In this document: positions 9,429 through 19,208 of the stretch, piece by piece
How positions within the stretch are numbered: the stretch's first letter is position 1
Layout: the number at the start of each line of letters is the position of its first letter
NCBI GenBank assembly: GCA_964609695.1
Contig: CAZSSP010000002.1
Coordinates: forward strand, 1 to 64,000
From: JAGNHS01 sp964609695
Lineage (GTDB): Bacteria > Bdellovibrionota > UBA2428
DNA: 64,000 nt
Reading direction: 5' to 3'
Position numbers and translations under genes: made by a program
The notes under the pieces: model-generated
Told to the model about the DNA's origin: nothing
The model's database searches: none
Seen by the model: only the letters and a program-made list of their open reading frames with translations

Positions 9429-10040
9429 TTACTGTGAATTCTCCATGCGCATTCCAGGCTTCCAAGGAGGATATTCATTTCCTTCTTCAGCTTTCGCTTT
9501 GCTATAGGTTTTACCTTGTTGGTGAAGCACATAGGCTAGAACTGAATAAATATCATCTTTGTCTAACTTGTCTGACCAAGAAGGCATTCCATTGGAGCTA
9601 CCCGATAAAATAAAAGGATAAATGGTTTCGGGATTTCCCATGGAGAACATCCAAAATTTATCTGTAAGATTGGGGCCAATGTCACCTTGTCCGCCTTGGG
9701 CGTGGCAACTTTGACAATTGGCCGTAAAAAGAGATTCTCCATATTGAATGGCCGCTGAATCGGCATAAATTTTCTCAAACTGATTGATGTCAAACTCTTG
9801 AAGTTTTTCCATGTACTTGTCTTTAACGGCTTGATGAACTTTTAGGTCTCTTGAGAATTCTTCTCTTAGAGTAGGACCTTTTCCTAAAATGTAATATGAA
9901 AAATATCCAATCCCAAAGATGACGGTGAGATAAAAGGTGATTAGCCACCATTTCGGAAGTGGGTGATCGTATTCTTTAATGCCGTCATACTCGTGATCGA
10001 GTTCTAAATTTTTATTATTGTCGTTGTTATTGTCGCTCAT
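9429..10040 (-). CDS. ccoP: cbb3 oxidase subunit III, CcoP
   Basis: CcoP is the c-type cytochrome subunit that passes electrons to the CcoN core. I use the ATG at 10040 (MSDNNND), which lies 1 nt after the ccoQ stop and gives 203 residues; a longer frame to 10070 would overlap ccoQ. An N-terminal acidic, Asn-rich stretch is followed by one membrane helix (about 36-56: WWLITFYLTVIFGIGYFSYY). One clear heme site CQSCH (about 109) follows, with a methionine ligand region near GSSNGMPSW (about 152). Classical CcoP has two heme c domains and about 300 residues; only one CxxCH is present here, so this is a short, mono-heme form. Confidence 0.9.
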   Translation of the reverse strand: MSDNNNDNNKNLELDHEYDGIKEYDHPLPKWWLITFYLTVIFGIGYFSYYILGKGPTLREEFSRDLKVHQAVKDKYMEKLQEFDINQFEKIYADSAAIQYGESLFTANCQSCHAQGGQGDIGPNLTDKFWMFSMGNPETIYPFILSGSSNGMPSWSDKLDKDDIYSVLAYVLHQQGKTYSKAKAEEGNEYPPWKPGMRMENSQ

Positions 10041-10041
10041 C

Positions 10042-10224
10042 TTATAAACTCTCCCTGTTGTTGAGATCATCTTCTAGTGGAATTTTTCCACATTTTTCGT
10101 AGTAGGATTTTGAACCTTTGCGAAAAGTCCATATCAACATTCCAGAAAAGACCACTACGAATAATACGCAAGCAAAGACTGTTAATCCTGGCATGGAAAA
10201 TTTTTGTAATACTTCAGATTTCAA
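10042..10224 (-). CDS. ccoQ: CcoQ/FixQ-like small cbb3 oxidase subunit
   Basis: The product has 60 residues with one membrane helix (about 12-33, LTVFACVLFVVVFSGMLIWTF) followed by a basic KGSK segment and a polar tail. Size, topology and position between ccoNO and ccoP match CcoQ, which stabilises the oxidase. The sequence is too short for firm family assignment. The stop codon is 1 nt from the ccoP start, so the two are translationally coupled. Confidence 0.75.
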   Translation of the reverse strand: MKSEVLQKFSMPGLTVFACVLFVVVFSGMLIWTFRKGSKSYYEKCGKIPLEDDLNNRESL

Positions 10225-10235
10225 TTTAATTTACC

Positions 10236-12356
10236 TCAATATTTTCCAAGTCGTTGAAGGTAAGCAATCAAAGCAATGATTTGCTTGTCGTACATTTTAT
10301 CTTCAACTCCTGAATCTTTAAGATTACCGATCACAGCTTTGGCTTCTTCAATGGCAGCGTTCTCAGCTCCATTGATTTCTTCGTCAGTGTAAGGCACGCC
10401 AAGAGCTTTCATTACGGATAATTTCTTTTTAAGTATTGTGAAATTTGTTTTTTCGTTAAAGAGCCAAGGATATTGGGGCATGATTGAACCTGGGCTGGTA
10501 GAGCGAGGATCCATCATGTGACGATAATGCCAAGTGTCTCTATATTTTCCACCCACTCTCGCCAAATCGGGCCCAATTCTTCTCGAACCCCATTGGAAAG
10601 GATGGTCGTAAACTGATTCAGCCGCCTCACTGGGTTTACCGTATCTTAGTTCTTCTGCAGGCATTGGACGTACCATTTGAGAATGGCAAACATAGCAACC
10701 TTCGCGAATGTAAATATCGCGTCCAGCTAATTCGAGAGCTGTGTAGGGTTTGATGTTTTCGTTTTTCTCAACATATTGGCTACTCATTAAGGCTGGAAGA
10801 ATTTCAATAATGGAACCCACTAGAATGGCCAAAAGAGCCAAAACAGTGAAAACCATAGGCATACCTTCTAGAAGTCTATGACCCTTTTCTTTGTGCTCCT
10901 TATTTTTGCTCATAGCAGGAGCTTTATGCATTTCGTCGGCGAGATTTCCTTGAGATTTATTTACAGTTTTCACAATATTGTAGAACATAATGATGAAACT
11001 TATTAAAACTAGAGTTCCACCAACAGCTCTCACCCAATACATAGGAACAATGCGAACTACTGTTTCGATAAAGTTAGGATAAACGAGTAATCCTGTTTCT
11101 TGATCGATGGCTCTCCACATAGAACCCTGAGTGATTCCAGCTACCCACATGGAAATTATGTAGAGAATCAATCCGATTGTTGCAGTCCAATATTGAATGT
11201 TACCTAACTTCTGACTGTAGATTTCAGTCTTCCAAAGTTTAGGGACCATATAATAGAGCATCCCAGCGGTGATCATGTAGTTCCAGCCGATGGTTCCAGC
11301 GTGTACGTGACCGATAATCCAGTCAGTATAATGGGCTAGGGCATTGACGCTTTTGATTGAGAGTAAGGGGCCTTCAAATGTGGACATACCGTAAAATGTG
11401 ACGGCAGTGGCTAAAAATTTCAGGACTGGTTCTTTGCGCACTCTATCCCAAGCACCGCGAAGAGTTAGAAGACCGTTAATCATTCCTCCCCAGCTAGGCG
11501 CCCAAAGAGAAATAGAGAATACCATTCCTAAAGTTTGAGCCCATTCTGGAAGAGCTGTGTAGAGTAAATGGTGAGGACCGGCCCAAATGTAAATAAACAC
11601 TAAAGACCAAAAGTGAACGATAGAAAGACGGTAGCTATAGACCGGACGATTAATGGCTTTGGGAATGAAATAATACATTAATCCAAGTATCGGAGTGGTT
11701 AAGAAGAAGGCTACAGCATTATGTCCATACCACCATTGTACCAAGGCATCTTGAACGCCGGCATATATGGAATAGCTTTTCATTAAACTTACAGGGAATT
11801 CAATGGAATTCACTATGTGTAAGACTGGAACCGTTACGAGTGCCGAAATGTAAAACCAAATAGCAACATAGATGTGTTTTTCACGTCGACGTATAAGTGT
11901 ACCAAAAAAGTTAACTGCAAAAACAACCCAAATGACAGCGATGGCTATATCGATGGGCCATTCTAATTCAGCGTATTCTTTTCCTGTACTGATCCCGAAA
12001 GGAATAGTTAGAGCTGCTGATACTATGATCAGTTGCCAACCCCAGAAATGTATTTTTGAAAGGAGGTCGCTGTACATTCTGGTTTTAGTTAAGCGTTGTA
12101 ATGAATAATAAACTCCGGCAAACATACCATTTCCTACAAAGGCAAAAATGGCGGCATTGGTATGAAGAGGTCTTAGGCGACCAAAGGTGATCCAAGGAAG
12201 TCCAAGGTTGACTCTCCAGCTGGCAAGTTCAAAGGCAATGACCACGCCCAAGAGCATGGCGACCACTCCCCAAACTAGAGTGGCCCATACAAATTGACGA
12301 GTCACTCCATCGTTATACGAAAAATTTTCTAATTCCTCTGTATTTTGTTTAATCAC
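10236..12356 (-). CDS. ccoNO: fused cbb3 oxidase subunits I and II (CcoN-CcoO)
   Basis: The product has 706 residues. Residues about 1-490 are CcoN, the heme-copper core, with about twelve membrane helices. They include the active-site histidine segment WWYGHNAVAFFLTTPILG (about 209), IWAGPHHLLYTALPEW (about 257), and the paired-His segment DWIIGHVHAGTIGWN (about 344). After a linker and one more helix (about 505-525) comes CcoO, a mono-heme cytochrome c with REGCYVCHSQMVRP (about 552) and the distal ligand region GSIMPQYPWL. In most proteobacteria these are separate genes; fused forms occur in several other lineages. The GTG start overlaps the TGA of ccoS. Confidence 0.93.
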   Translation of the reverse strand: MIKQNTEELENFSYNDGVTRQFVWATLVWGVVAMLLGVVIAFELASWRVNLGLPWITFGRLRPLHTNAAIFAFVGNGMFAGVYYSLQRLTKTRMYSDLLSKIHFWGWQLIIVSAALTIPFGISTGKEYAELEWPIDIAIAVIWVVFAVNFFGTLIRRREKHIYVAIWFYISALVTVPVLHIVNSIEFPVSLMKSYSIYAGVQDALVQWWYGHNAVAFFLTTPILGLMYYFIPKAINRPVYSYRLSIVHFWSLVFIYIWAGPHHLLYTALPEWAQTLGMVFSISLWAPSWGGMINGLLTLRGAWDRVRKEPVLKFLATAVTFYGMSTFEGPLLSIKSVNALAHYTDWIIGHVHAGTIGWNYMITAGMLYYMVPKLWKTEIYSQKLGNIQYWTATIGLILYIISMWVAGITQGSMWRAIDQETGLLVYPNFIETVVRIVPMYWVRAVGGTLVLISFIIMFYNIVKTVNKSQGNLADEMHKAPAMSKNKEHKEKGHRLLEGMPMVFTVLALLAILVGSIIEILPALMSSQYVEKNENIKPYTALELAGRDIYIREGCYVCHSQMVRPMPAEELRYGKPSEAAESVYDHPFQWGSRRIGPDLARVGGKYRDTWHYRHMMDPRSTSPGSIMPQYPWLFNEKTNFTILKKKLSVMKALGVPYTDEEINGAENAAIEEAKAVIGNLKDSGVEDKMYDKQIIALIAYLQRLGKY

Positions 12357-12553
12357 GGTTGTTTACCCTCATTTCTTTCATAATTTGCAAATTCCTTTCC
12401 TTTCACATTTTCTAAATCGTCTTCCAACAGCATTCTCATGGCTGGTGTTTCCATATCTTCAAATTGTTCCTTTTTAGAAGCTAAAATAAAAGCGGCTAAA
12501 AAGAAACTTCCTAACAAAATTGAGATGGGCATTATTATATAGAGGATTTCCAT
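12353..12553 (-). CDS. ccoS: cbb3 oxidase maturation protein CcoS
   Basis: The product has 66 residues with a single N-terminal membrane helix (MEILYIIMPISILLGSFFLAAFILAS), followed by a polar stretch with DDLEN. Length and layout are typical of CcoS, which is needed for heme and copper insertion into cbb3 oxidase. It overlaps ccoI at TAATG and ccoNO at GTGA, so all three genes are translationally coupled. Confidence 0.85.
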   Translation of the reverse strand: MEILYIIMPISILLGSFFLAAFILASKKEQFEDMETPAMRMLLEDDLENVKGKEFANYERNEGKQP

Positions 12554-14907
12554 TAACGATTGTCTCTCCCTAATACAGTGGACAGAAGTATTGTTATTGA
12601 ACTTAAGGGCATGAGGACGGCAGCACCCAAAGGAGAAATCAATCCCATCACGCTGCCAAGAATTCCTATTAAGTTATAGAACACTGAAAAGACTATATTT
12701 CTATTGATAGTTTTTTGGGTATTAAAGGCCCCTTTAAATAGTAGGGTTAAATCATCGAGTCTTCCGCTGGGAATGAAGACATCGGCATTTTTTAATTGCA
12801 GATCAACTTTTTGTCCCAAGGCTACACCCACGGAAGCGTTCTCAAAGGCTACGACATCGTTGTATCCATCACCAACCATCATATTGTGGGTGGTGTGGTT
12901 TAGGGTTTGGGCTTTTTTGCTGGGAAGTTGGTCTGCAAAAAGTTGGTCAAATTGAAAACCCAAACTAGACATAACCCGTTCAGCATTCTCGAGGTGATCG
13001 CCCGTTAAGAGATAAGTTTTAATTTTTTGTTGTTTAAACCAATCCAAAGTTCTTGAGCTTTCTTCTTTTAAGGGATCGTCAAAGTAAAAGGCGGCAATTT
13101 TTTCTTCATCACAAAAAACTTCAACATCGGCATCTGAGTTTTCACTTTTTACAACTTTCCATTTGTTGTTATCAATAATTCCGTGAATGCCAGAGCCTAA
13201 TTCTTCTTTTACGGACTCTGCTTTAAGATTTAGATCGAGAGGGTACTTGTCTTCTAAGTATCGGCGGAGGCTAAAAGCGACTGGGTGTGTGGAAAAGCTT
13301 TCGAGGGCCCATATTTTAGAGGCTGTATTTGAGTTTAAAGTGCCATCAACCTTAACAACTGAGTAAGTTCCTTTGGTGATGGTCCCTGTTTTATCGAAAT
13401 AAATATTTTGAACTTCAGATATTTTTTTTAAGATTTCACCATTTTTAACAACAATTTTTTTTCGAAATAGAGATTTCAAACCCTGAATATAGGCCAATGG
13501 AGTTCCAAGGCCCAGTGCGCAGGGGCAGGTGACAATGAGCACGGCCATGGCTCTTTCCATTCCAATTTCCCATTGTCCTTTAAAAGTAAAATAGGAAACA
13601 ATAATGGTGCAAAGTAAAAAGGCAAAATTTAAGAGTTGAGTGGCTAATTTGTCGGCGAATTGAACTTCGTTTCCGTTTTCAAGCCAAGAGCTTTCCACAG
13701 AATTAAGAATCTTTCCAAGTTGAGAATCTTTGAGGGTGCCTTTAACGAGACCTTCAACTTCACCACTCATGATGACAGAGCCAGCTAAAACCATTTCTCC
13801 TTTTTGCAGAAGTTTCGGCAGGTGCTCGCCACTTATGAGTGCAGTGTTAAAGCATGCTTTTTCGTTTAATAATTCAAGATCAAGGGGAACGGTCTCGCCG
13901 CTTTTGAGGCGAATAATATCTCCAGCTTTGATGTCTTTAATGCTGACGAGTTGATATTCGTCCCCAAGTTTTTTTAAACACTCACTAGACTCAAAAAGGT
14001 CTTGAACGTTTTGTGTGCTGGCGTGAGTTTGTTGAATTCGCTTTAGAAAAAATCGAGCGGATAAGAGCAAGAATATAAATGCAGAAAGAGAATCAAAATA
14101 AAAGTGAGACGAAGCTCTAAAGACGTTGATATAGCTTATTAGCGATCCCAAAATGATGGTAATTGCTACTGGGATATCTAGTGAGATTTGCTTGGCTCTA
14201 AACTTGTGTAAAGCATTGCTGAAAAAGGGTTGGGCTGAATACAAAAAGGTGGGCAAGTAAATTAGGGCCGATAACCATGAAAAAATGCTAAAAAACTTAG
14301 CGTCGGCTCCGCCGTATATGGAAACGGCTAATAACATTATATTGCCAGTGCTAAAGCCTGCAACGCCTATGCGCTTTAGCATAACGTAGTTTTCTTTTTT
14401 AAAGAGCTTTTGGCCCTCTACTTCGTCTTTAAGCAAATGTGGAAAGTAACCTAGTTGGTTAAACCATTGAGCCACTGAAGAAAAACTTCCCTTTTCTTTA
14501 ATTTTAACGGTTACCTGTGAGTTCGACATATTGAGCCGAACGTTTTCGACTCCCTCAAGGCAGCTTTTACTGTTTTCAATGAGCCAGAGACAGGCAAGAC
14601 AGTGGACTCCTTCAAGGTAAAAAGTTTTTTCCTTTTCTTCGCCGCGGTCAAAATGACTAAACTTTAAAGAGGAGTTGTAGTCTTCAAGGCGTTTCCCGCT
14701 ATCGTCTCGAGTGCTCAACTGATAATACTTCTCTAGTCCAGCATCATGAAGTATTTTGTAAACGCTAAGACATCCATTACAACAAAAATTTTTATTATTT
14801 AATTGATGCTTAGTTTGAGAAATCACTGGAAGATGGCAATGAAAACAAAGTTCTTCTGTAGGCAAAGACTGTGTTGGCTGCAAATTTTTATCTTCTAATG
14901 TCAACAT
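12553..14907 (-). CDS. ccoI: copper-transporting P-type ATPase CcoI (FixI)
   Basis: The product has 784 residues. The N-terminus has a Cys-rich zinc-finger-like segment (CFHCHLP, then FCCNGCLSVYKIL, about 21-50) typical of CcoI. A heavy-metal domain follows with GVHCLACLWLIENS (about 99). Eight membrane helices include the ion-binding TCPCALGLG (about 460). The catalytic domain carries DKTGTITKG (phospho-Asp, about 504) and the hinge MVGDGYND (about 696), and SGEHLPK is the actuator loop. The enzyme exports copper used to build cbb3 oxidase. It is the first gene of the operon, which is not the usual place after ccoNOQP. Confidence 0.92.
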   Translation of the reverse strand: MLTLEDKNLQPTQSLPTEELCFHCHLPVISQTKHQLNNKNFCCNGCLSVYKILHDAGLEKYYQLSTRDDSGKRLEDYNSSLKFSHFDRGEEKEKTFYLEGVHCLACLWLIENSKSCLEGVENVRLNMSNSQVTVKIKEKGSFSSVAQWFNQLGYFPHLLKDEVEGQKLFKKENYVMLKRIGVAGFSTGNIMLLAVSIYGGADAKFFSIFSWLSALIYLPTFLYSAQPFFSNALHKFRAKQISLDIPVAITIILGSLISYINVFRASSHFYFDSLSAFIFLLLSARFFLKRIQQTHASTQNVQDLFESSECLKKLGDEYQLVSIKDIKAGDIIRLKSGETVPLDLELLNEKACFNTALISGEHLPKLLQKGEMVLAGSVIMSGEVEGLVKGTLKDSQLGKILNSVESSWLENGNEVQFADKLATQLLNFAFLLCTIIVSYFTFKGQWEIGMERAMAVLIVTCPCALGLGTPLAYIQGLKSLFRKKIVVKNGEILKKISEVQNIYFDKTGTITKGTYSVVKVDGTLNSNTASKIWALESFSTHPVAFSLRRYLEDKYPLDLNLKAESVKEELGSGIHGIIDNNKWKVVKSENSDADVEVFCDEEKIAAFYFDDPLKEESSRTLDWFKQQKIKTYLLTGDHLENAERVMSSLGFQFDQLFADQLPSKKAQTLNHTTHNMMVGDGYNDVVAFENASVGVALGQKVDLQLKNADVFIPSGRLDDLTLLFKGAFNTQKTINRNIVFSVFYNLIGILGSVMGLISPLGAAVLMPLSSITILLSTVLGRDNR

Positions 14908-15024
14908 AAATGAATATTCTTTAAAAGCTAATCAAGTTTTTCTAATGGGGTTATTATAATGTTAAAGACTTGAAGACACTATAACGAAAAAGCTGATCTT
15001 CATCATGTTTCGAAAATCAAGAAT

Positions 15025-16689
15025 TTAAAAACAGCCCTCAGGCCCAATTGAGCTTTGCTTTTTATAGCGGGGATAAGCCTCAACAAAAAGGGGCTTGGGA
15101 GCTATGAGCGGAGCATGATAGGAATCGTCGTCTAATCCTTGAATGTCTGTGGCGACGGGATGGGCGTTCCAGTTTGTGCACCAAACGGCGTTAGCTTCTT
15201 TGAGAGAGCGACTTAAGGAGCTTTGAGGGTTATTCAATTCATAGAGTTTATAATCTTCTTCTTTTGTCATACCCAAATTGGCCGCAATTCCTCGTCCAAA
15301 GGGTGAGTCAGCTCCTTGACGTGTAATATAGAAAACTTTTTTGCATCCAATGTTTTTTAAAACAAGTACAGGGGCTAAATCGGTCCAACCTGCGGCTGTG
15401 ACCATGTTGGTGCCAGGCAATTCTAAAAATCGGGATAATCCGGGTTCAGAAATAGAGGCCAATAGGGCAGTTTTCCACTTGGCGCCGTAGAGAGAGTGGC
15501 GTTTTTGGGTTTTAAGATCAATAAATTTATTTATATTTTGATTTAGCTTGTTGAGGTCTAAGTCGTGTCCCCAGTAGGCAAATTTAATATTATTAAAAAT
15601 ATTAAATTTAAAATTTTCAAATCCATTATTGTCTTTATAGAGCGAAAATCCCTTAAGAAATTCTTTGGATTCATTTTCCTCTAAAAGTCCCGAAGAAATT
15701 AAAGTGTGAGTGTATTGGCCAACGAAGTCGTTTAATCTCGAATCAGCGCCGATTTCTTTTACAATTGCTTTATTGCGATATGTGATCATGAGTGACTTAA
15801 TTTTTGCATCACAATTTTTATCAAGAGCTACAAGTTCTTTCCATTGAAGACCTACAGCTTTGCTGGAGCATTGATCTAAGAACTCCTTCATTCCAGAGTG
15901 ATTAAAATAAAAATCTCCACCTCTTCCAGCGAGAAAATTAGCGATTCTAGCAAAACGAGACACAACGCTAGGAAATGAAATGATGCCTGGTCTAAAGAAG
16001 ATTCTTCTGTCGGAGGCATCAAAGGATCCAAAAGTTTCGATAGAAGCCAAAACTTCTTTTAATCTGTATTTGAATAACTCAATGTTGTTTGTATTTTTTA
16101 GAAAATTAATAATTTCAGGATTCAGCAAATTTTTAATATCTGAAGAATTTAAAAGTTTTAAAATGTTGGTACTAAGTTCCAACATTTGTGTAGCATTTAG
16201 CGTGTGTATATTGTCTGCAGTGATACCTTTTTTCTTTAAGTCTTCCGCAATTTTATTTACAGAAGACGCAAGATCAAAGACAGCTGCAAAATCATCACTG
16301 TTCTTAACTATGTCCACATAAGCCCAAAGAGATTTCATCATAAGGGCTGCGCGAAAGGCGAAGTCTTGTTGAGTGCACGTAGGGCAGTCCCAAATAGCCG
16401 GGTTTTGAATTGCACTTTCATAGAGAAAGCTTGTGAGCGATCCAGAGCTTCCTCCCGCCATTCCATCGAAAAATCCAAAATGTTCGAGTATACGAGCCAC
16501 AGAATTCATGTGTGCCATAATAAGCTCACCATTTCCGCGAATGGCCACACAAAATTCTGGATCAGATTTTCTGAGTGTCATAGATTTTCGTTCAAGATTT
16601 GCAGAGGCTGCGCTTGGGTTGGAAAAAAATAAAACAGAGAAAATTTGAAGGATAATTAAAGATTTAAAAAGAGTCTTAGATAATTTCAT
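15025..16689 (-). CDS. exported patatin-like protein with altered catalytic Asp
   Basis: The product has 554 residues. The signal peptide ends near residue 30 (SAASA-NL). Residues about 46-92 match the start of a patatin phospholipase: an oxyanion-type loop AIRGNGE, a helix, then FFDGMAGGSSGSLTSF with a GxSxG nucleophile elbow (Ser at about 81). Patatins pair this Ser with the Asp of a DG(G/A) motif. The equivalent place appears to be TAAGWTDLAPVLVLKN (about 431-446), where Ala replaces that Asp. It may be inactive, or another Asp may serve. It is the last gene of the exported-enzyme run, 8 bp after its neighbour. Patatins are lipid hydrolases, so a membrane-attack or lipid-recycling role is possible. 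Confidence 0.75.
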   Translation of the reverse strand: MKLSKTLFKSLIILQIFSVLFFSNPSAASANLERKSMTLRKSDPEFCVAIRGNGELIMAHMNSVARILEHFGFFDGMAGGSSGSLTSFLYESAIQNPAIWDCPTCTQQDFAFRAALMMKSLWAYVDIVKNSDDFAAVFDLASSVNKIAEDLKKKGITADNIHTLNATQMLELSTNILKLLNSSDIKNLLNPEIINFLKNTNNIELFKYRLKEVLASIETFGSFDASDRRIFFRPGIISFPSVVSRFARIANFLAGRGGDFYFNHSGMKEFLDQCSSKAVGLQWKELVALDKNCDAKIKSLMITYRNKAIVKEIGADSRLNDFVGQYTHTLISSGLLEENESKEFLKGFSLYKDNNGFENFKFNIFNNIKFAYWGHDLDLNKLNQNINKFIDLKTQKRHSLYGAKWKTALLASISEPGLSRFLELPGTNMVTAAGWTDLAPVLVLKNIGCKKVFYITRQGADSPFGRGIAANLGMTKEEDYKLYELNNPQSSLSRSLKEANAVWCTNWNAHPVATDIQGLDDDSYHAPLIAPKPLFVEAYPRYKKQSSIGPEGCF

Positions 16690-16697
16690 ATGATTTT

Positions 16698-19208
16698 TTA
16701 TTTTCCTTCATGGCTCAAGTTTGCGTTTCGAGTTTGAGTTAAGGAGTGCTGACAAGCTCGGATGGGCTCGTTGCGTCTGATTTTTCGATATAATCGACTC
16801 AGGGCTTCATTGAATAATATAGCCTTTTCAGTAGAAATCTTTTTTATTCCTTTTTGCATTCGTGCTTCAAATCCAATTCGAACAAGCTCTAAATCGTTGA
16901 TTTGGTTTTGGGGCGGGAGTAAAAGCCAATGCACATTGTAAATAGGATTGTTGCGGGCTCCGTTGGCATTACGATCCAGCACGGCTTGGTGTACAGATTG
17001 CGCCGCGGAGACAAGCCAGCGTTCTGCTTGATCCAATGTTTTAAAATTCAAATCTTTGTGCCAAATGCGATCTACAATCGATACTGCTTTTGAGCCCGAC
17101 ATAAGATTTTCACCTTGGTGGTTTATTGAAAGAAATTCGTTGGGTAAATTTCGAATATCTTCAAAGAGAATCGCTTTACCAGTGGCAGGATCCTTATCGA
17201 GTTTATAAAAGGCTTTTAAAAATTCAGGAACTTTGCGCTCTTCTAAATAGCGCTTGAGTGACCAAGAATCACTCACAATAGTTCCGTCAATAAGTTTGGC
17301 GTCAGTGGGTTTCCATCTTTCTTGATAAGTAGAGTTTCTTCGCCAATCGCTTTGAATTTGTTCAGCGGCAACAACGTTAAGTGCGTTCATTCCGGAGACT
17401 TTAACAATCGGGACGTCGCTAATGCCATGATAATTATAAAGTTCAGGTTGCCCCGCTCTATCAACAGCATCTTTGGTGAGTTCTCTGATGGAAGGTGGAT
17501 TCTCATAGCCCAAATGTTTTAATAGTCTAAAGGCAGCTTTTGCTACAGCGGAAGGGGTTCTAAATCCGCGATCCGGCATATATTTTTTCATATCAAATAC
17601 GGAATCAAAAAATCCCCATCTATTCTTATTGTCGACATTGGCTAAAAATCCTGGTGCACGATCATAAAAATAACGAATGATAGTAGGGTGTTCCATGTCT
17701 AGACCTAATTCGTCTGCTCCACTCGTTAAATTTCCGTCAAAGCGTCGAATCAACTCTAGACTTGCGAGTTCAGTTTGGCGCTGAACTTCGAAAGGTTGCG
17801 GCGTGGCTGGTCCACGTAGGATGTCTCGCAAGAGGGATTCTCGATCGGGAGTGAGTGCTGTTTCATGGAAGCACTCAAATGAAATCACTCTTTCGTGTTT
17901 TCTGTAGTTTCGTTCTACGATGTCTTCTTTTGCAGCAGTTTTAGGGTCGGTCGCGGCTAAGAGTTCCTTCATAAATCGATCTTGCTCGCGATAGATTTCC
18001 ATTTTCTGAGCGAATGTTACAGCTCCTCGCCTTTGAGCCTTGCGTTTGTCATAACCCCAAGTTCTTCGCACATGGTTTCCATCGTGATGAAATCGATCTA
18101 AAGGAGAATTGTGGTGCCTATCTATTCGAGTTGTGTTGCTGGCAACATCAATAATTCCGAGTGGTGCGACTCTTGTTCTCATCAGAAATTCAAAAGAGGC
18201 CCCAACGGAGTCTGGAAAAAGTACAATTTCAGGATCTGATAGAAGATAGGAAAATTGATACTTGTAACGATTGTAGTGATAGAGCTCGAGGAGCTTGGGT
18301 GTATCTCCAATGACCCAAGAGAGTTCAACGTCGTGCCAGTTGATACCCTTTGGATATTTTAATCGTTCACGAATATCAAAAACTAGAACAGCACGTTCAA
18401 TGGCTTGTAATGTTTTTCGATAAGGAAAAGGTTTTTTATAAGCACCATAAATTCTTGTTTCAGCACCTGAGCTTTGTATTTCGTTGAGTTCTTTTATGGC
18501 GTTGGCGCAAAGTCTATCAAAGGCCTTGTCTTGAGCTCGGAAACTTCTAATTTCATCAGTATTAAAATCGTTTAAAAGTATTTGTACGGATTCTTTGAAT
18601 TCAGGAAAAGAAGCAATTTCACCATATTTTTGAAGTCGCTCATGGAAAGTGGCGTAGGATTCCACTGGGTTGCGTCCCATAGTATTCCAACTAATGGGCT
18701 CTGGTAGGCTCTGGGCTTTTGTTTTTGGAAATAATGTTTTCAAGCTTTCAAAAAATGGAAACTGAGAAATTTTTTCATTCAAATCTGTTTTAAAACCAGT
18801 AATATCTTGAACGAGATTTAAAAAATGCGAGACTTCATCCATAGCCTCAAGAGTAGGGCGAAATGGAAAAGCATCTTTAAAGGGTGGGTCGTAGGGGTAG
18901 TCCTCTACAACGACTTCAAATTTGAAATTCACATGGTATAGACTTGTTCGCACTCTTTCTCTAAGCATTTGAAGAGTTCTATTTCCTGCGACAGCTTCTT
19001 TTAGGGCGGGAGAATCTATGATGTGAGCAATTTCAATCATGAGAGGTTGTGCTTCGGGGAGGGCCGTTAATTCACCTTCTCTTTGAAGACGACTTAAAAT
19101 ATCTTCAGCATAAGATTGAATTGGGAAGATAAAACCGAAAGCCAATATAAGCGAAGCTTTTAAAAAGTGAGATCTTACAAATATTTTAGAAGTTCTTAAT
19201 GATTTCAT
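16698..19208 (-). CDS. large exported protein with HDxxH and HE motifs
   Basis: The product has 836 residues and a signal peptide (likely cleavage at QSYA-ED). I recognise no family. It is rich in Arg and helices. A His-rich centre reads RIDRHHNSPLDRFHHDGNH (about 367-385), giving HDxxH, and about 65 residues later comes ISFECFHETALTP. The upstream gene's product has the same order (EHDFAH, then FTHESGF), so the two may be distant paralogs with a shared metal site. The ATG overlaps the TGA of that gene (ATGA), which implies coupled translation. A hydrolase with a helical metal centre is possible but not shown. Confidence 0.65.
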   Translation of the reverse strand: MKSLRTSKIFVRSHFLKASLILAFGFIFPIQSYAEDILSRLQREGELTALPEAQPLMIEIAHIIDSPALKEAVAGNRTLQMLRERVRTSLYHVNFKFEVVVEDYPYDPPFKDAFPFRPTLEAMDEVSHFLNLVQDITGFKTDLNEKISQFPFFESLKTLFPKTKAQSLPEPISWNTMGRNPVESYATFHERLQKYGEIASFPEFKESVQILLNDFNTDEIRSFRAQDKAFDRLCANAIKELNEIQSSGAETRIYGAYKKPFPYRKTLQAIERAVLVFDIRERLKYPKGINWHDVELSWVIGDTPKLLELYHYNRYKYQFSYLLSDPEIVLFPDSVGASFEFLMRTRVAPLGIIDVASNTTRIDRHHNSPLDRFHHDGNHVRRTWGYDKRKAQRRGAVTFAQKMEIYREQDRFMKELLAATDPKTAAKEDIVERNYRKHERVISFECFHETALTPDRESLLRDILRGPATPQPFEVQRQTELASLELIRRFDGNLTSGADELGLDMEHPTIIRYFYDRAPGFLANVDNKNRWGFFDSVFDMKKYMPDRGFRTPSAVAKAAFRLLKHLGYENPPSIRELTKDAVDRAGQPELYNYHGISDVPIVKVSGMNALNVVAAEQIQSDWRRNSTYQERWKPTDAKLIDGTIVSDSWSLKRYLEERKVPEFLKAFYKLDKDPATGKAILFEDIRNLPNEFLSINHQGENLMSGSKAVSIVDRIWHKDLNFKTLDQAERWLVSAAQSVHQAVLDRNANGARNNPIYNVHWLLLPPQNQINDLELVRIGFEARMQKGIKKISTEKAILFNEALSRLYRKIRRNEPIRACQHSLTQTRNANLSHEGK

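Noticed and set aside
14926..14940. Possible FNR site upstream of ccoI (TTGAT on the minus strand)
   Set aside because: Only one half-site fits; the second half reads TTTTA instead of ATCAA. A TATAAT-like box lies near it, but without a good -35 box.
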